64,000 nucleotides of DNA, from positions 744,001 to 808,000 of the forward strand of contig OZ345382.1 of the NCBI GenBank assembly GCA_977006965.1, written 5' to 3'. The DNA comes from Phymatolithon calcareum (taxonomy: Eukaryota > Rhodophyta > Florideophyceae > Hapalidiales). Position numbers and translations under genes: made by a program. The notes below the pieces were generated by a model that did not search any database, was not told the DNA's origin, and saw only the letters and a list, made by a program, of their open reading frames with translations. Below are positions 41,527 to 51,469 of this stretch, piece by piece; positions within the stretch are counted from its first letter, which is position 1; every line of letters begins with the position of its first letter.

Positions 41527-44118
41527 TTACATAGCGTCGTCGCCACTCTCTTCGTCCAAGTCGATTGTGGGCGTTGGCCTCCGGTTCTTCGCCCGATTTC
41601 CAAACGAGCTGCGACCGGACCGCACAGAAGAAGCCGGAACAGGAGTCGGCTTTGGCCGGGCCCGTGAGCGCGACGCAGACCCGGCTGCCGAGGTCGTAGC
41701 CTTCCGCTTGCGCTTCTGCGCTGGTGCTTCACCTTCGGACAGCTCACCATCCGAGTTGTCGATTATTTGCCGGGCTGAAGCTGTCGCACGACGAGGTGGC
41801 CGCATAGATGCACGTGGACGACGCGCAGACGAAGCAGCCTCTTCATCCGCCTGTCTGTCCGAGTCGTCCTGAATGTCGTCATCGTCATCGTCGTCAACTA
41901 CAGCAGGCTGTCGACCAAAAGAAATCTGGCTTTGTCGAGGCGGTCTTCGTGGAGTTGCAGTAGACGTTCGGCGTGAAGTTGTTCCGCTTGATATACCTCC
42001 CCGCCGCGCACCGCGCGTTCCGCCAGGGGGAGCCCGAGCCGGTCGTCCGCGAGGCTTCTTCCCTTTCGCTGGTAGGATCTCGTCATTGTCATCGTCGTCG
42101 TCTGCTTCAGCGTTTGCTGCTGCGGCTACATTTAACGCTGCTAGCTTTGGATTTTGCGATAACAATGCGTGAATCTCCTCCATATTTTCTTCGACGTTCC
42201 GCTCGGAGGGCTGAGAAAGTGGTGTGACACCCTCATCATTGTCCACATCCATTGCGGCCTCGTCTACAGGTAATGCTCCATTGCCTGCATTCCCTTCATT
42301 TGGATTCGCAGCGAGGAGCACGCGATTTGCTGCTTCCATTGCCTGACTTTCAAACTTCGAAATAAATTCCTGTTCATTCAGAGGTTCTCCTTTCTTTTCG
42401 ACTTCGTCGATTGCGCGGTCCTGCTGAGACTTGAGAAAGGTTTGTACGTATTCTGGAATAGCCTTTGCTTCTGCTTTCTGCACAAATTGATCCACTGCAG
42501 AAGTTAACTTGTCCAATTCCAGGAACTTCAGTCCTGTGCCACCCGCCTTGCGATGGTAAAGGTAGTACTGCACAAGTCTTGGAATCTGAAGTGCCTTTTC
42601 TGCGGCATCGTCTGCTCGCATTACATCATCCATTTCGGATCGCAACTCCTCTGCATATTCCTCCGGATCGCGATCGTCGTTTCTCTCAGGCCCATCGACA
42701 TGTCCAGAGAGAAACAATCGCGACGTGGTAGCCCGGCGCTGCCTGTAGAAGAGAAGCATATCCGCGGCACAGGCACTACGTCCGACATACGCCTGCCCGA
42801 ATCGCTGTGCATTCAGCGAATCCCATCCGCCGGATATTTCAACCCGGAGCCGGATAAGAGGCTGGCGCATGGTTCGAGTGAGCTGCGAGAGGTAAAACTC
42901 ATGGGACGGGTAGAAAAATCCGCCGCCGTCAAGCGGCGCCGTGCCGCTTTCGATTGCAGCACGGCTTACGTCGAAGAGTGCCTCCTGACGTTCGATCATT
43001 TCTGATATCTTCTCATCCAAAAACTTCTTTACTCCCTCAGGTCTATGTGGATTGAGATCCGCCTGCTCCGACAGCGAGACGTCCGCAAACTCAAAGTTTC
43101 GCACAGTGCGCAGTGGGATTGGCTTGTGCCTCAACGCGCCTTTGTAAACCTCTAACAAAATCGCATGCTTCGGCAGTGACTCGCCGAAGGAAAGTGATGT
43201 CGCCACTGTAGACCCGGGTTGCACAATAGCCGGCTTTGACTTTTTGAGTTCCGGAATGCTGTCATGCTCATGACCCCAAACGACGTAGTCCAGCCACGGT
43301 GGTAGCAAAGTTTCTGCAATTCCGCGCGCTGTTCCGCGAGTAAGCCGATTTTGATGCAAAACAAAAAGATTGAACCATCTTTTCGCAGCTTGTCGCACCG
43401 CTGTAGTCTTCCGAACAAAGCCCGGGTCACTCTCATTGCTTCCATCGTCGTCTCCGTTTTCGTCAGGAGCACCAGTTGCGATGTCGGGTGCACTCTGGTC
43501 GTCGTCATCCTCAGTCGGGCTGAGCCAGCGAACCTTGCGTTGTCGTGACCATGTGTCGTACAACACTTCATCGCGAATGTTTCCCAGACCATACAGGGCG
43601 ATCTTGGTAGCGCCTTTTTGTAGAAGAATGGGAGAGACTTCGATTTTCTTGGCGGAATCGACTCTTCCGAAATACGTTACCAAGTTAGCCTCTGCAAGCA
43701 AATCTATGGCGCTCAGAGCGTCCAGTCCCGCAGCCCCGGTTGGGTCGTCATGGTTTCCATGAATTATAAAAACTGGGAGGCTGACGGCATAGTTTTCGTT
43801 CATGTAGTTGACGGCAGCGGGGTCGCTACGAACCGCAAGTCTGACATCGTCGTACCCCAGGCACATTTTCCGAAGGATTTGCATGGTGCGGACGATGGTT
43901 CGGCGAGATGGTTTGTTGTCGTGGAAAAGGTCGCCGCCAAGAAGAACCATATCAACAGAGTTTGCCTTCGCAAGCTGCAAAACCTCTTCAAAGGCGCGAA
44001 AGGAATCATCGCCACGCACAGGATCCTTCTCCAGATAGCCAAGATGATTGTCCGTCGATATCATTATCTTGACCACGGAGGCCGGGTCCGTGGTCGATTC
44101 TCCTCCTCGCCTTCCCAT
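41527..44118 (-). CDS. MRE11: MRE11 double-strand-break repair nuclease
   Basis: 863 residues, single exon. MRE11 is the Mn-dependent phosphoesterase of the MRE11-RAD50-NBS1 complex, trimming DNA ends in the nucleus. All phosphoesterase motifs are visible: STDNHLGY (residues ~21-28), GGDLFHDNKPS (~61-71), GNHDDP (~121-126), LHQNR (~255), and WGHEHD (~283), followed by IVQPGSTVATSLS and the C-terminal cap domain to ~520. An acidic insertion rich in Asp/Glu/Asn/Ser lies between RWLSP and the FVLHQNR strand. The last ~200 residues are low complexity, with Asp/Glu runs and Arg/Gly-rich stretches that recall the DNA-binding GAR-like tail of other MRE11 proteins. The start ATG gives MGRRGGES and the conserved core begins ~16 residues later. 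It is divergent from the ClpS gene. Confidence 0.95.
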   Translation of the reverse strand: MGRRGGESTTDPASVVKIMISTDNHLGYLEKDPVRGDDSFRAFEEVLQLAKANSVDMVLLGGDLFHDNKPSRRTIVRTMQILRKMCLGYDDVRLAVRSDPAAVNYMNENYAVSLPVFIIHGNHDDPTGAAGLDALSAIDLLAEANLVTYFGRVDSAKKIEVSPILLQKGATKIALYGLGNIRDEVLYDTWSRQRKVRWLSPTEDDDDQSAPDIATGAPDENGDDDGSNESDPGFVRKTTAVRQAAKRWFNLFVLHQNRLTRGTARGIAETLLPPWLDYVVWGHEHDSIPELKKSKPAIVQPGSTVATSLSFGESLPKHAILLEVYKGALRHKPIPLRTVRNFEFADVSLSEQADLNPHRPEGVKKFLDEKISEMIERQEALFDVSRAAIESGTAPLDGGGFFYPSHEFYLSQLTRTMRQPLIRLRVEISGGWDSLNAQRFGQAYVGRSACAADMLLFYRQRRATTSRLFLSGHVDGPERNDDRDPEEYAEELRSEMDDVMRADDAAEKALQIPRLVQYYLYHRKAGGTGLKFLELDKLTSAVDQFVQKAEAKAIPEYVQTFLKSQQDRAIDEVEKKGEPLNEQEFISKFESQAMEAANRVLLAANPNEGNAGNGALPVDEAAMDVDNDEGVTPLSQPSERNVEENMEEIHALLSQNPKLAALNVAAAANAEADDDDDNDEILPAKGKKPRGRPARAPPGGTRGARRGGISSGTTSRRTSTATPRRPPRQSQISFGRQPAVVDDDDDDDIQDDSDRQADEEAASSARRPRASMRPPRRATASARQIIDNSDGELSEGEAPAQKRKRKATTSAAGSASRSRARPKPTPVPASSVRSGRSSFGNRAKNRRPTPTIDLDEESGDDAM

Positions 44119-44415
44119 CGCTGCGCTGCATCCCGTTCCCGCGGTTCAGTACGAATCAGTGGTTCATCCGCTAATACTGTATTATGTTGGAGAGTAAACA
44201 ATAGAGCAGCGGGACTTCAGCATCAATTACAAAACAAAGTTTGTAATGGTACGTTATGATCAAGGAACTGACAAACCAATTTCACTGTAATGTCCAGCCA
44301 GATCCACATTTTTTGTGCGTGGCGGAGCGCAATCTCGCGCGCGAGGTTGAAGGCACCGACGGAGAGCCAACTGGACAAAGTGAAGGTCAGAAACACAGTT
44401 GCGCGCGGGGCGGCA
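44119..44415. promoter_or_regulatory. Bidirectional promoter region of MRE11 and ClpS
   Basis: The two genes diverge from this ~300-bp region (172 bp if the upstream ClpS ATG at 44290 is used). Regulatory role is inferred from layout; no specific motif is claimed. Confidence 0.4.
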
Positions 44416-45011
44416 ATGCCGGGTGGCGCGGCGTTCGTGGGCCTTTTCGGGGCGGCGCCAACATGGCGCAATGGCCGGGCGGCTACGTGCCCGCGCGTAC
44501 GCGGCGCAGCGCTGTCAACCCCGCGGATGCAGATCTCGCGACCGAAGCCGGGCATCGGCAAGGGCGGGGTGCAACTACAACCACCTGACCGCGGCGGCGG
44601 TGGTGTGGCTGTGATTACGAAACCTGGAACAAGGCAGAAGACGGCGCGTAAGTCGAAGACCGAGCGCGAACCGAGTTGGCGAGTACTTCTTCACAATGAC
44701 GATGTGCATACTTTCGACTACGTCACCGGCGCAATTGTGAAGGTACGTTATGTGTCCGGGTTTCGAAATTTTCGAGTTTGCGAGGCGATTGAATGATGTA
44801 TGCTGACCAAGGGGATGTGGTTTCTGTGATGATGAAGGTTGTACGAACGGTGTCGAGAAAAAAGGCACATCGAATTACGATGACAGCGCATTCCTCTGGC
44901 GTCGCGACAGTGACGACGACGTGGAAGGTTCAAGCAGAAGATTATTGCAAGGGGCTGCAGATGCATGGGCTAACGAGCTCTATTGCGCCGGACTCTTCTT
45001 TTAAGATGTAA
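44416..45011 (+). CDS. ClpS-type adaptor of the Clp protease, two exons, plastid-targeted
   Basis: Exons 44416-44742 and 44838-45011; 166 residues. ClpS delivers N-degron substrates to the ClpC/ClpP protease. The core begins EPSWRVLLHNDDVHTFDYVT, the hallmark (P-x-W/Y-x-V-x-L-x-N-D-D-x-H/T-T-F-x-Y-V). After the intron it continues KAHRITMTAHSSGVATVTTT, then YCKGLQMHGLTSSI, completing the ~80-residue fold. The intron (95 nt, GTACGT...AAG, with CTGAC ~30 nt before the acceptor) joins in phase 0. The N-terminus MPGGAAFVGLFGAAP plus an Arg/Ser-rich stretch looks like a transit peptide, so this ATG is preferred; an in-frame ATG at 44290 would add 42 residues. Met/Thr in the helix after KAH-x-I replace the usual acidic/His residues, so N-degron specificity may differ. 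Confidence 0.85.
44743..44837 (+). other. Intron of the ClpS gene
   Basis: 95 nt, donor AAG|GTACGT, acceptor GATGAAG|GTT, branch-like CTGAC near 44806. Removal joins the conserved AIVK to VVRTVSRKKAH in phase 0. Confidence 0.85.
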
Positions 45012-45538
45012 AAAAATAGAAAACTCTAATGAAGATATTGGACGTGGTTGCGTATTATTGCCGCCTTGTTATTTGTTTTCGAAATGCATTAGAAGGTAAT
45101 CGCCGACGAAGGAAATGGGAGCACGTGAATTAATGTAGCAGGGTGCTCACTGTCGAAGATGGAAGCCTTCACCGGGTGCGAAGCTGAGTAGGACGAAACT
45201 CTGGAGTCAATGGGTGGACAGCATGATAGAAAAAGTCAAGATCTAAGTTGACGAATAGGAGCGTGCCACATGTTATCTCAGATGTTCAATGACAGCTTAC
45301 ACGAATAGTATTAAGTATGTAATTACAGTACGGTCAGCGACGGGACAGGCGAAGCAAATTCGCATAGCTGGATTCGGGCCTGCAATGTGTGGTGCGATTA
45401 CGGCGACTTGACTGCGTCGCTGGAAAAAGTCAAGGTCATACAAGGATTCACCGCAGCCCCTAGCCCGAAGACGTGCAGTATCAACTACGTTTAGAGCAAT
45501 TTTACCCTCCCAAGCGTGAACAGTGTGCCCACCTCATC
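45012..45538. other. Intergenic region upstream of the eIF4B-like gene
   Basis: No gene or repeat recognised; probably contains the promoter of the next gene. Confidence 0.4.
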
Positions 45539-46939
45539 ATGGGCAAGAAAGGAAACCGCGGAAAGGGGCAGCAGAAGAAGGAAAAGACAGTTATCTCGCT
45601 CTTCGAGTTCAATCAGAATGCGACTGTCGGCCAGAATGTCCCAGTAGGCCAAGACGGCGCGGCCTTGCCGTCCGCGCCAAAGGCTGCTGAAGACTGGGAT
45701 GCCGAGGGTGGACGTCCGGAATACAACTCCCGTGGCTACAGGGAGCGTCGTGTGGACGCATACGCCGACGGCGGCGGAGCGGATGACGAATTTGAGAACA
45801 GGGATTGGACACGAAGAGGAGCGATTGACGGCGACGACGGCCCCCGTGCAGAGCGTGACTGGGGAGGCGCTCGCAGCGGACCTGGCCCCGTCGACGCTGG
45901 ATTCCCTGAGCGTAACTCGGATTGGGGTGCGGCGCGTCGCGGACCCGTGGACGCAGAGTTTAACACGCCAACCGGAGATCGTGATTGGGGACAGAGGAAA
46001 GGACCAGTGGATGCGGTACTGCCCACCGCTGCAGATATGCCGGACAATTGGGCGGATGCAAGAAAGGGGCCCATTGATGCCATTCAACCCACAGCTGCGA
46101 GTTCGGCTGAAAATTGGGCAGGTGCCCGAAAAGGTCCTGTTGAAGCAGTGCAGCCCACAGCGGCAAGCTCGGCGGAAAATTGGGCAGATGCTAGAAGAGT
46201 TCAGGTGCAACCGGCCGCGGTCCCGTCCGCTCCACGTGATGTAAATTTCTCGGAAATGCGCCGCGGATCGAAGGTACTCCCCGACACACCGCCGTCTGCC
46301 GTAGGACGTGATGTAAATTTCGCGGAAATGCGCCGCGGAGCAAAGGTACTCCCTAACGTACCGGCTCCAACGCCAGCACGTGATGTGAATTTCTCTGAAA
46401 TGCGTCGCGGAGCAAAAGCGCTTCCCGATATGCCAGCACCCGCTGCGCCCGAGGAGACGCATGATGCCCCGCGTACTGACGTTGCAGCGGCAACCTCATG
46501 GCGTCGCTCGAAGCCCATAAGCACACAGACACGAGCGCCATCGCATGCAGGCACTGAACGCGTAACGGCCGACATGGCTAGGATGAACGTGCAGACCACC
46601 AACGGCACACCATCCGCACCCCCTGCACGGGACTGGGGCGCCGCGCGTCGAGGACAACCACTGCCCCCTGCGCGTCGCGCGTCGCGTGGCCCTGGTGGTG
46701 GAATGGCCGCTGCTCGTAAGGCACCGGTACCTGCGGAAGGTGATGCCGTTTCCAGGATCGAAATTACTACAGATCCTAGCAGCGAGTGGACTACAGTCCG
46801 CACGATGGAAAAGCGTAAAGGACCTGTTCGTCGTGGCGGGCCGCGCAATGCGGGGACGCATCGCAGGGATTCAGATAAACTTAACGCGACACCGGCTGTC
46901 GCGGCGAAGGCTGAAGATGCGGCGAGTTCTGTGGCTTAG
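45539..46939 (+). CDS. eIF4B-like repeat protein
   Basis: 466 residues from ATG 45539 (MGKKGNRGKGQQKKEKTVIS), single exon. The N-terminus has a Lys-rich stretch followed by TVISLFEFN, similar to the start of fungal/plant eIF4B. The rest is disordered with two sets of repeats. One is built on (D/N)W-(A/G)-x-A-R-K/R-G-P-(V/I)-(D/E)-A, about seven units between 45860 and 46200 (for example NWADARKGPIDAIQPTAAS). The other is RDVNF-(S/A)-EMRRG-(S/A)-K, three units at ~46232-46430. Another RDWGAARRGQPLPP unit follows near 46630. DW-x-x-AR repeats with Arg are typical of yeast eIF4B (Tif3), an RNA-annealing helper of the eIF4A helicase in translation initiation. No RRM is visible. Assignment rests on motif style, so a different RNA-binding protein is possible. 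Confidence 0.6.
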   Translation: MGKKGNRGKGQQKKEKTVISLFEFNQNATVGQNVPVGQDGAALPSAPKAAEDWDAEGGRPEYNSRGYRERRVDAYADGGGADDEFENRDWTRRGAIDGDDGPRAERDWGGARSGPGPVDAGFPERNSDWGAARRGPVDAEFNTPTGDRDWGQRKGPVDAVLPTAADMPDNWADARKGPIDAIQPTAASSAENWAGARKGPVEAVQPTAASSAENWADARRVQVQPAAVPSAPRDVNFSEMRRGSKVLPDTPPSAVGRDVNFAEMRRGAKVLPNVPAPTPARDVNFSEMRRGAKALPDMPAPAAPEETHDAPRTDVAAATSWRRSKPISTQTRAPSHAGTERVTADMARMNVQTTNGTPSAPPARDWGAARRGQPLPPARRASRGPGGGMAAARKAPVPAEGDAVSRIEITTDPSSEWTTVRTMEKRKGPVRRGGPRNAGTHRRDSDKLNATPAVAAKAEDAASSVA

Positions 46940-47925
46940 GTGAGTGATTTTTGCGGATGTTTCAGGTTTGGGTGGGTTGTCGTGCTGAAGGCGGTGAGGT
47001 GGGTGGAGCATGGTTTGTGCGTTGCAGAAGTGTTAGAGTTTAGCAAACTTTTTTCGTTTGGTGTCGCTTTCGAGTTTAGGGTCAGCGCCGGTCACGGAAG
47101 TTATTCACTAAATGGTTCGAATGTACATCAGCAGAATAGTAACTATTAAAAACTGCTCTTGGTTTCGTTAACATGGAAAGAAGTCGTTCGTGCATTGCGG
47201 CTATCCCGTCTTCAACGCCGAAAGTAACTCTCATGCAAAGGCTGAATGAGCGTTCAGAGCTGCGTTTTTAATTCCAGGAGGAAACCTGAAGCAAGAAATG
47301 GGCAGTTCTTTGCCGTTTGAAGGGCATCAGAGGGAGTTGAAGCGACTTGCAGTACCTCATCGCTCGGAGCTGCTGTTCGTCTTGGAGCCTGAGACGAATA
47401 TCGCTCCTTCAACGGCCCGGTCAGACAATTAGATTCGTGATAGTGTACCTGAATCAGAGTCTAGCAAGGCGTCCTGCTCATATTTTCACTGCAAGTTGCT
47501 GATCAACTTGGAGCCTGAGACACATAGCTCTCCTTCACCGCCCACCCGGACAATCAGATGCATGATAGTGTGCATGAACCAGAGTATGGTAAGGCGTCCT
47601 GAGCATATTCTGAGTTGTCTTTGAATATGTCCTGATTGATCAGAATGATTCGTTGTCTGCTTATACGCTACCTTATTCGCAAATTAAAATTAAGCCAATC
47701 ATATGTACCATTATGCCGCCTCTCGGAGAGGAGAACATGATCATCATCATGATCAAGCCCTTCGCAATGCCATAGCCAATTTTTGCTATGGCGCTGTGAT
47801 CTGCTCAACACCATCAACAAGAATGCGGCAGAGCGAAATCATCCCCGCCGCTATTCTGGCCACAGTTTGACATTTACATTTTGCTGTCCTCGTAGATCTG
47901 TCGCAAGGCACAGGATCATATACAA
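46940..47925. other. Intergenic region with a tandem duplication
   Basis: Holds the ~126-bp-period duplication at 47370-47613 and two small inverted repeats (around 47736-47755 and GCCATAGC...GCTATGGC at ~47768-47791). No gene recognised. Confidence 0.4.
47370..47613. repeat. Two diverged tandem units, period ~126 bp
   Basis: 47370-47487 and 47496-47613 share landmarks in order: TGCTG, CTTGGAGCCTGAGAC, CTCCTTCA, GATAGTGT, AGAGT, AAGGCGTCCTG, CATATT. Divergence of roughly a quarter of positions points to an old duplication. Confidence 0.75.
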
Positions 47926-48780
47926 ATGGCGCTTTGCTGTACGAAGCCAGCATTTGTGAAGCGCGCCTTTCTCGTTTGTGCGCAAGTTGAGAACACAGGC
48001 AAAATTATCCCGGGGCGCCTGAGTCCTTACCCATCTATCGGTACGTCTGCGTGGGTCTAATAGCGCGTTCACCACCATGATCTTCTGTCGACGGCTGACA
48101 ATGCTCGAAAATATGCGTGCACCAATTCAATAGATGCGTTAGCGGCAAATGGCGTGTCTACCGGCTTAATGCTGCCCTGCAACGAAGTGGGCGCCGGATC
48201 CAATTTCATTGTCCCGCAAATTATGAAATACGTCACACTCGCCTCGCCTGAGTGTAACGAGTGGACCGAGATTCTGACAGGTCTGGAACAGCAGGCGCTG
48301 AAGCAGCGTGTCAAGCAAATTTGGGAACAGCGCTCGCATCGACTGGTACTGATCGATACCGGATCGAATTTGGAGCTCGCTGATATGGTCGTGCAGCACT
48401 TGCTGAGCCTGGAGAAGGCGGCATGCACTGCGGAAACCATAAACATCATTGCAGACGAGATGTTGGGAACTCTCGTATGCGGGTCAGGAAATTGGGATCT
48501 TTTTTTCGGCGATGTGCATGCCGCAAAGCCACTGCCTGGTGGGTTCCCAATGCCACAGCAGAGCTGGACGTTCACGTCGCGGACGAAGGCGACTGTGGAC
48601 CCTTCAGATTTCATTTTGGGCGGATTTGTGTGCTGGAGTGGACGCGGTCTCGTGCGAATTGACCAGCGCCAGAGCATGACACAGGTTGGTGTGCGTCCTG
48701 GCGAGGGATTTTTGCGATTGGAACAAATTGTGAACGAGCTGATGTCAAAAATTGGTGCCATTCCCAAGTTTGGGGCGTAG
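47926..48780 (+). CDS. Conserved-looking protein of unknown function, two exons
   Basis: Proposed exons 47926-48040 and 48134-48780, 253 residues. The intron (93 nt) has donor GTACGT, a CTGAC at ~48095 and acceptor AATAG, the same signals as the ClpS intron, and joins PYPSI to DALAANGV in phase 1. Without splicing, stops TAA TAG at 48058-48063 would separate the halves. The main exon has protein-like composition throughout: GLMLPCNEVGAGSNFIVPQI, HRLVLIDTGSNLELADMVVQ, DEMLGTLVCGSGNWDLFFGD, SDFILGGFVCWSGRGLVRID, and VRPGEGFLRLEQIVNELMSK. No signal peptide or membrane helix is clear; the first 20 residues (Cys/Lys/Arg, no acids) could be an organelle presequence. I do not recognise the family. 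The neighbours are conserved single-copy genes, so this is probably a real conserved gene. Confidence 0.7.
48041..48133 (+). other. Proposed intron of the 47.9-48.8 kb gene
   Basis: 93 nt, GTACGT...CAATAG with CTGAC ~38 nt before the acceptor. It joins the flanking frames in phase 1 (G + AT = Asp). Confidence 0.65.
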
Positions 48781-50099
48781 CGAGGAGGTAGCGTTCCAGG
48801 TCGTACAGTTCGGACAGCAGTATCCATCACTCTGAATTAAAACAAGCTGATGGTCCGTCTACTCTGTTTCGCATCGTAACTCTTGGCTTGAATTATTCTA
48901 GTAAACTAGTGGGCTTAAACTGCTTACCCTTTGTCGCTGGGCAAATTTTTCTCTTGGCAAGCCCAGCTTCTAGTGTGAAGAACATATTCGGTTGCTATCG
49001 AGGGCAGTTCAATGGAGGTCGCGGGAAGATTACCCGTGGGTGCGTGGGAGCAATGCAAAAGGGCAGAGTGGTCAAGACTTGACATTGAAAATAAAGAAGA
49101 TATTCTCTATGTACTGCAGATATACCTTAACTGCAATTCTGTCTGAAGAACTTCCAGGTATATTTCCTCAGAGTCAGCCAGAGGCAATTTCCTGACTGAG
49201 CGGAAGGCGACAGCAAGACGCACTAACCATGGCCGATACTACTCCTCTCGTTTCCTGTGATGGTGCTGGCTCTGGGACAAGGGGCCACAGTACCCGAAAG
49301 GAAATGGGACTGAAAAGGATTTGGCCAGAGGGGTGGAATTATTCCATTGCGCTGCGGCCAACGAGTCAAGCAGCGAAGTTCAAATTCAGATCGGACTTTG
49401 CTACCGATGAGGGCGAGGTGTCGAGAAGAACGGACCAGAAGCTATTATCACTCATGGCAGCCCAGTATGTGACAAAAATCAAAACCTTCAATTGCGTGTA
49501 GGAGTCATGAGTTTAAAACAATGCTGTCTAGAATGTCGGATTCACCGTTTGCACCACCAATGCTTGCTCAGCGTTCTATTTCCTCTTCAGAAACGGGAGA
49601 GGCTTCCTAGTCGCTCTCTTAGATGCTGATATCTTCGATCTCTCCCCCTCCCTGAATCGTCAAAACATAATGAAAGGCACGTTCCGTCGAATACAGTTCC
49701 TCGCTTGTATGGAAGCGACATCTTCATCTGCGTACTTGTGTAAAAAAACTGATAACTGGCTCTCGATTCTCTTCACTTCTAGTCGCCCTCTTGTTCTAGT
49801 AATCACCTTCTTTCCAAGTTTTTGGTTTATTTCTAATCTAGCTGGAGATCCTGAGGCCTTCGTACAGAGAAGGTGAAAGACTTAAATAGACTGCTGATGC
49901 TTGTCCCCGAAGAAGCCTGGGCTTCGAGCCTTTACGGGACCTAAGCAAAGAATGCTGTGAAACTAAAAATTCCATGAAGTCTCGCAGAAATTCTTCGCAG
50001 TGCCGGATTTTTGCCAAAAGCTTCAAAGCCAAGCGACATAGCTCAAATATATCACCGTTGCCAAGGACATATGAGTTTTCATGTCGAGTAGAGCATACG
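48781..50099. other. Spacer, no gene recognised
   Basis: A 90-codon plus frame at 49229-49501 (MADTTPLVSCDGAGSGTRGH) shows no family signature. Nothing else is supported. Confidence 0.3.
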
Positions 50100-50891
50100 T
50101 TACGATGCAGTCAGGGTCTTGTCGAGCGAAGAAGATGAGGCGAGCTTTGTGGTAACTTTTTCCACTTCCGCTTGGAGCTCGGTGGTCTCCTGCTGCATTC
50201 TATCTCGGGAGGAACGAGAATCCCTTTTCGCCGCCTTACTCTTGCGTTCGAGCTCTCTCGAAGAGATCCCTCCCTATCAAACTGAATCCGCCCTCTGATT
50301 GCCCGCACCCTTTCGTCCAGAGCCTTCTTCTCAATAACAAGCTGATCGATTTGATAGTACATCTCTCTCGCCTGTCAGTGACAAATCTTCCTGTCGATCT
50401 CCAGGCGTTTTTTGAAAGCCTCGACTTCAGGCAGAGTTGCGTCATTGCGATCCTTAAGATTGGACAATCTGACCTCGTCGGACTTGATTCTCGTGCCTAC
50501 GTTGTCTAACGACCTTCCCATTCCGCTGAACTCTTTCAGCTTTTCAACCATACCAGAACCACCAGGCGAGAGGACGTTGATATCTAGAGGAGCATTGGTC
50601 TCAGCCTGGCAAACTCCGCGATTTTCTCCTGCGGCATGAATTGGCTCAATTTGCCCAGCTGAATGTCTTATCGTCTACTAATCTCGTCGATTGCACTACG
50701 CGGTATCCTCTTGTCGTCAATAAAAAAGCGTCGCTGCCTTCAAAGTCGAATACGCGGCGCACCTGTTTAACGTTATTCACTTCGTCAGGAATGCCTGGGT
50801 CGTATATCCGTGCTTCAATGAATGCTTGTTTGGAACCATATCGAACGTAATTGGCAAAATCTCCGCCTCTTCCCAGTAAGCTGAGCTTCAC
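50100..50891 (-). pseudogene. Decayed SMC5 N-terminal fragment
   Basis: On the minus strand, 50891-50646 reads LSLLGRGGDFANYVRYGSKQ, then AFIEARIYDP. This matches SMC5 heads just after the Walker A region (LLGRxxxxxxYVKxGxxxxxIE). Directly after a stop, a second frame reads QFMPQEKIAEFARLRPMLL, the SMC5 signature (Q-F-L-P-Q-D/E-R/K-V-x-E-F-A-K/R-L). Then come frames with coiled-coil composition (GMVEKLKEFSGMGRSLDNVG; LPEVEAFKKRLEIDRKICH; MYYQIDQLVIEKKALDERV; TTELQAEVEKVTTKLAS). Walker A and the C-terminal head are missing and several frameshifts and stops are present. SMC5 is a core subunit of the SMC5/6 genome-maintenance complex; a functional copy must lie elsewhere. The match is to family motifs recalled, not to a search. 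Confidence 0.65.
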
Positions 50892-51469
50892 CCGATTCTA
50901 TCAGGCTCTGTATCCCCGTCGAAGAATCTTCGTTATGCTTACCTCTAAAATTAACTTTGTACGTGCTGTTTCCGTGGGTGGTTGTAGACTAGTACGGCCA
51001 CTTTTTCGTCCAAGGTAGCATGTGGAAGCTCAGGCGTGGTACTGCTCCCATGGACCGTACCTAGCCGGAGGCTCCAGTACCATGATGTCTACGCTCATCG
51101 GCTCTCGTTGTAGGCGCACTGGCAGGCCAGATTGGTTGTTCGTTGCAGATCTGCATTTACCAGATTTATAGTTGCATCCTTTCCTGGTACAGTACACGGC
51201 TGTTCTAATACTTGCTAAAATGAGTGTTGAGAAGAGTACTGAAAACTTGCAATTGAGTGGTCTACGAAGACTCTGGTACAGGGATCATAGGTTAGGTCTG
51301 TTTTTGCGGCCTACAAAACCAGAGCACGCATGTTCGCAATACCACCCAGGGCCTGGTGCCGCCACGCCGTCTGTGCTCTGAACAAGCTCCTCTAGTTGAG
51401 AGTTCTTTCCGACTTTGCGCCAACGAGCGTTGATGTGATCCATTCCTCAAATTTCCTCTCAGCTATCCT
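50892..51469. other. Spacer, no gene recognised
   Basis: Nothing supported. Confidence 0.3.

Noticed and set aside
45491-46462. 323-codon minus-strand frame opposite the eIF4B-like gene
   Set aside because: It mirrors the repeat structure of the sense gene and has an unnatural Cys/Trp/Arg-rich composition; a shadow.
47736-47791. Small inverted repeats ATGATCATCATCATGATCA and GCCATAGC...GCTATGGC
   Set aside because: Arms of 8-10 bp are within chance expectation for 64 kb.
48069-48830. 253-codon minus-strand frame opposite the gene at 47926-48780
   Set aside because: Antisense shadow; the plus-strand frame has natural composition and credible splice signals.
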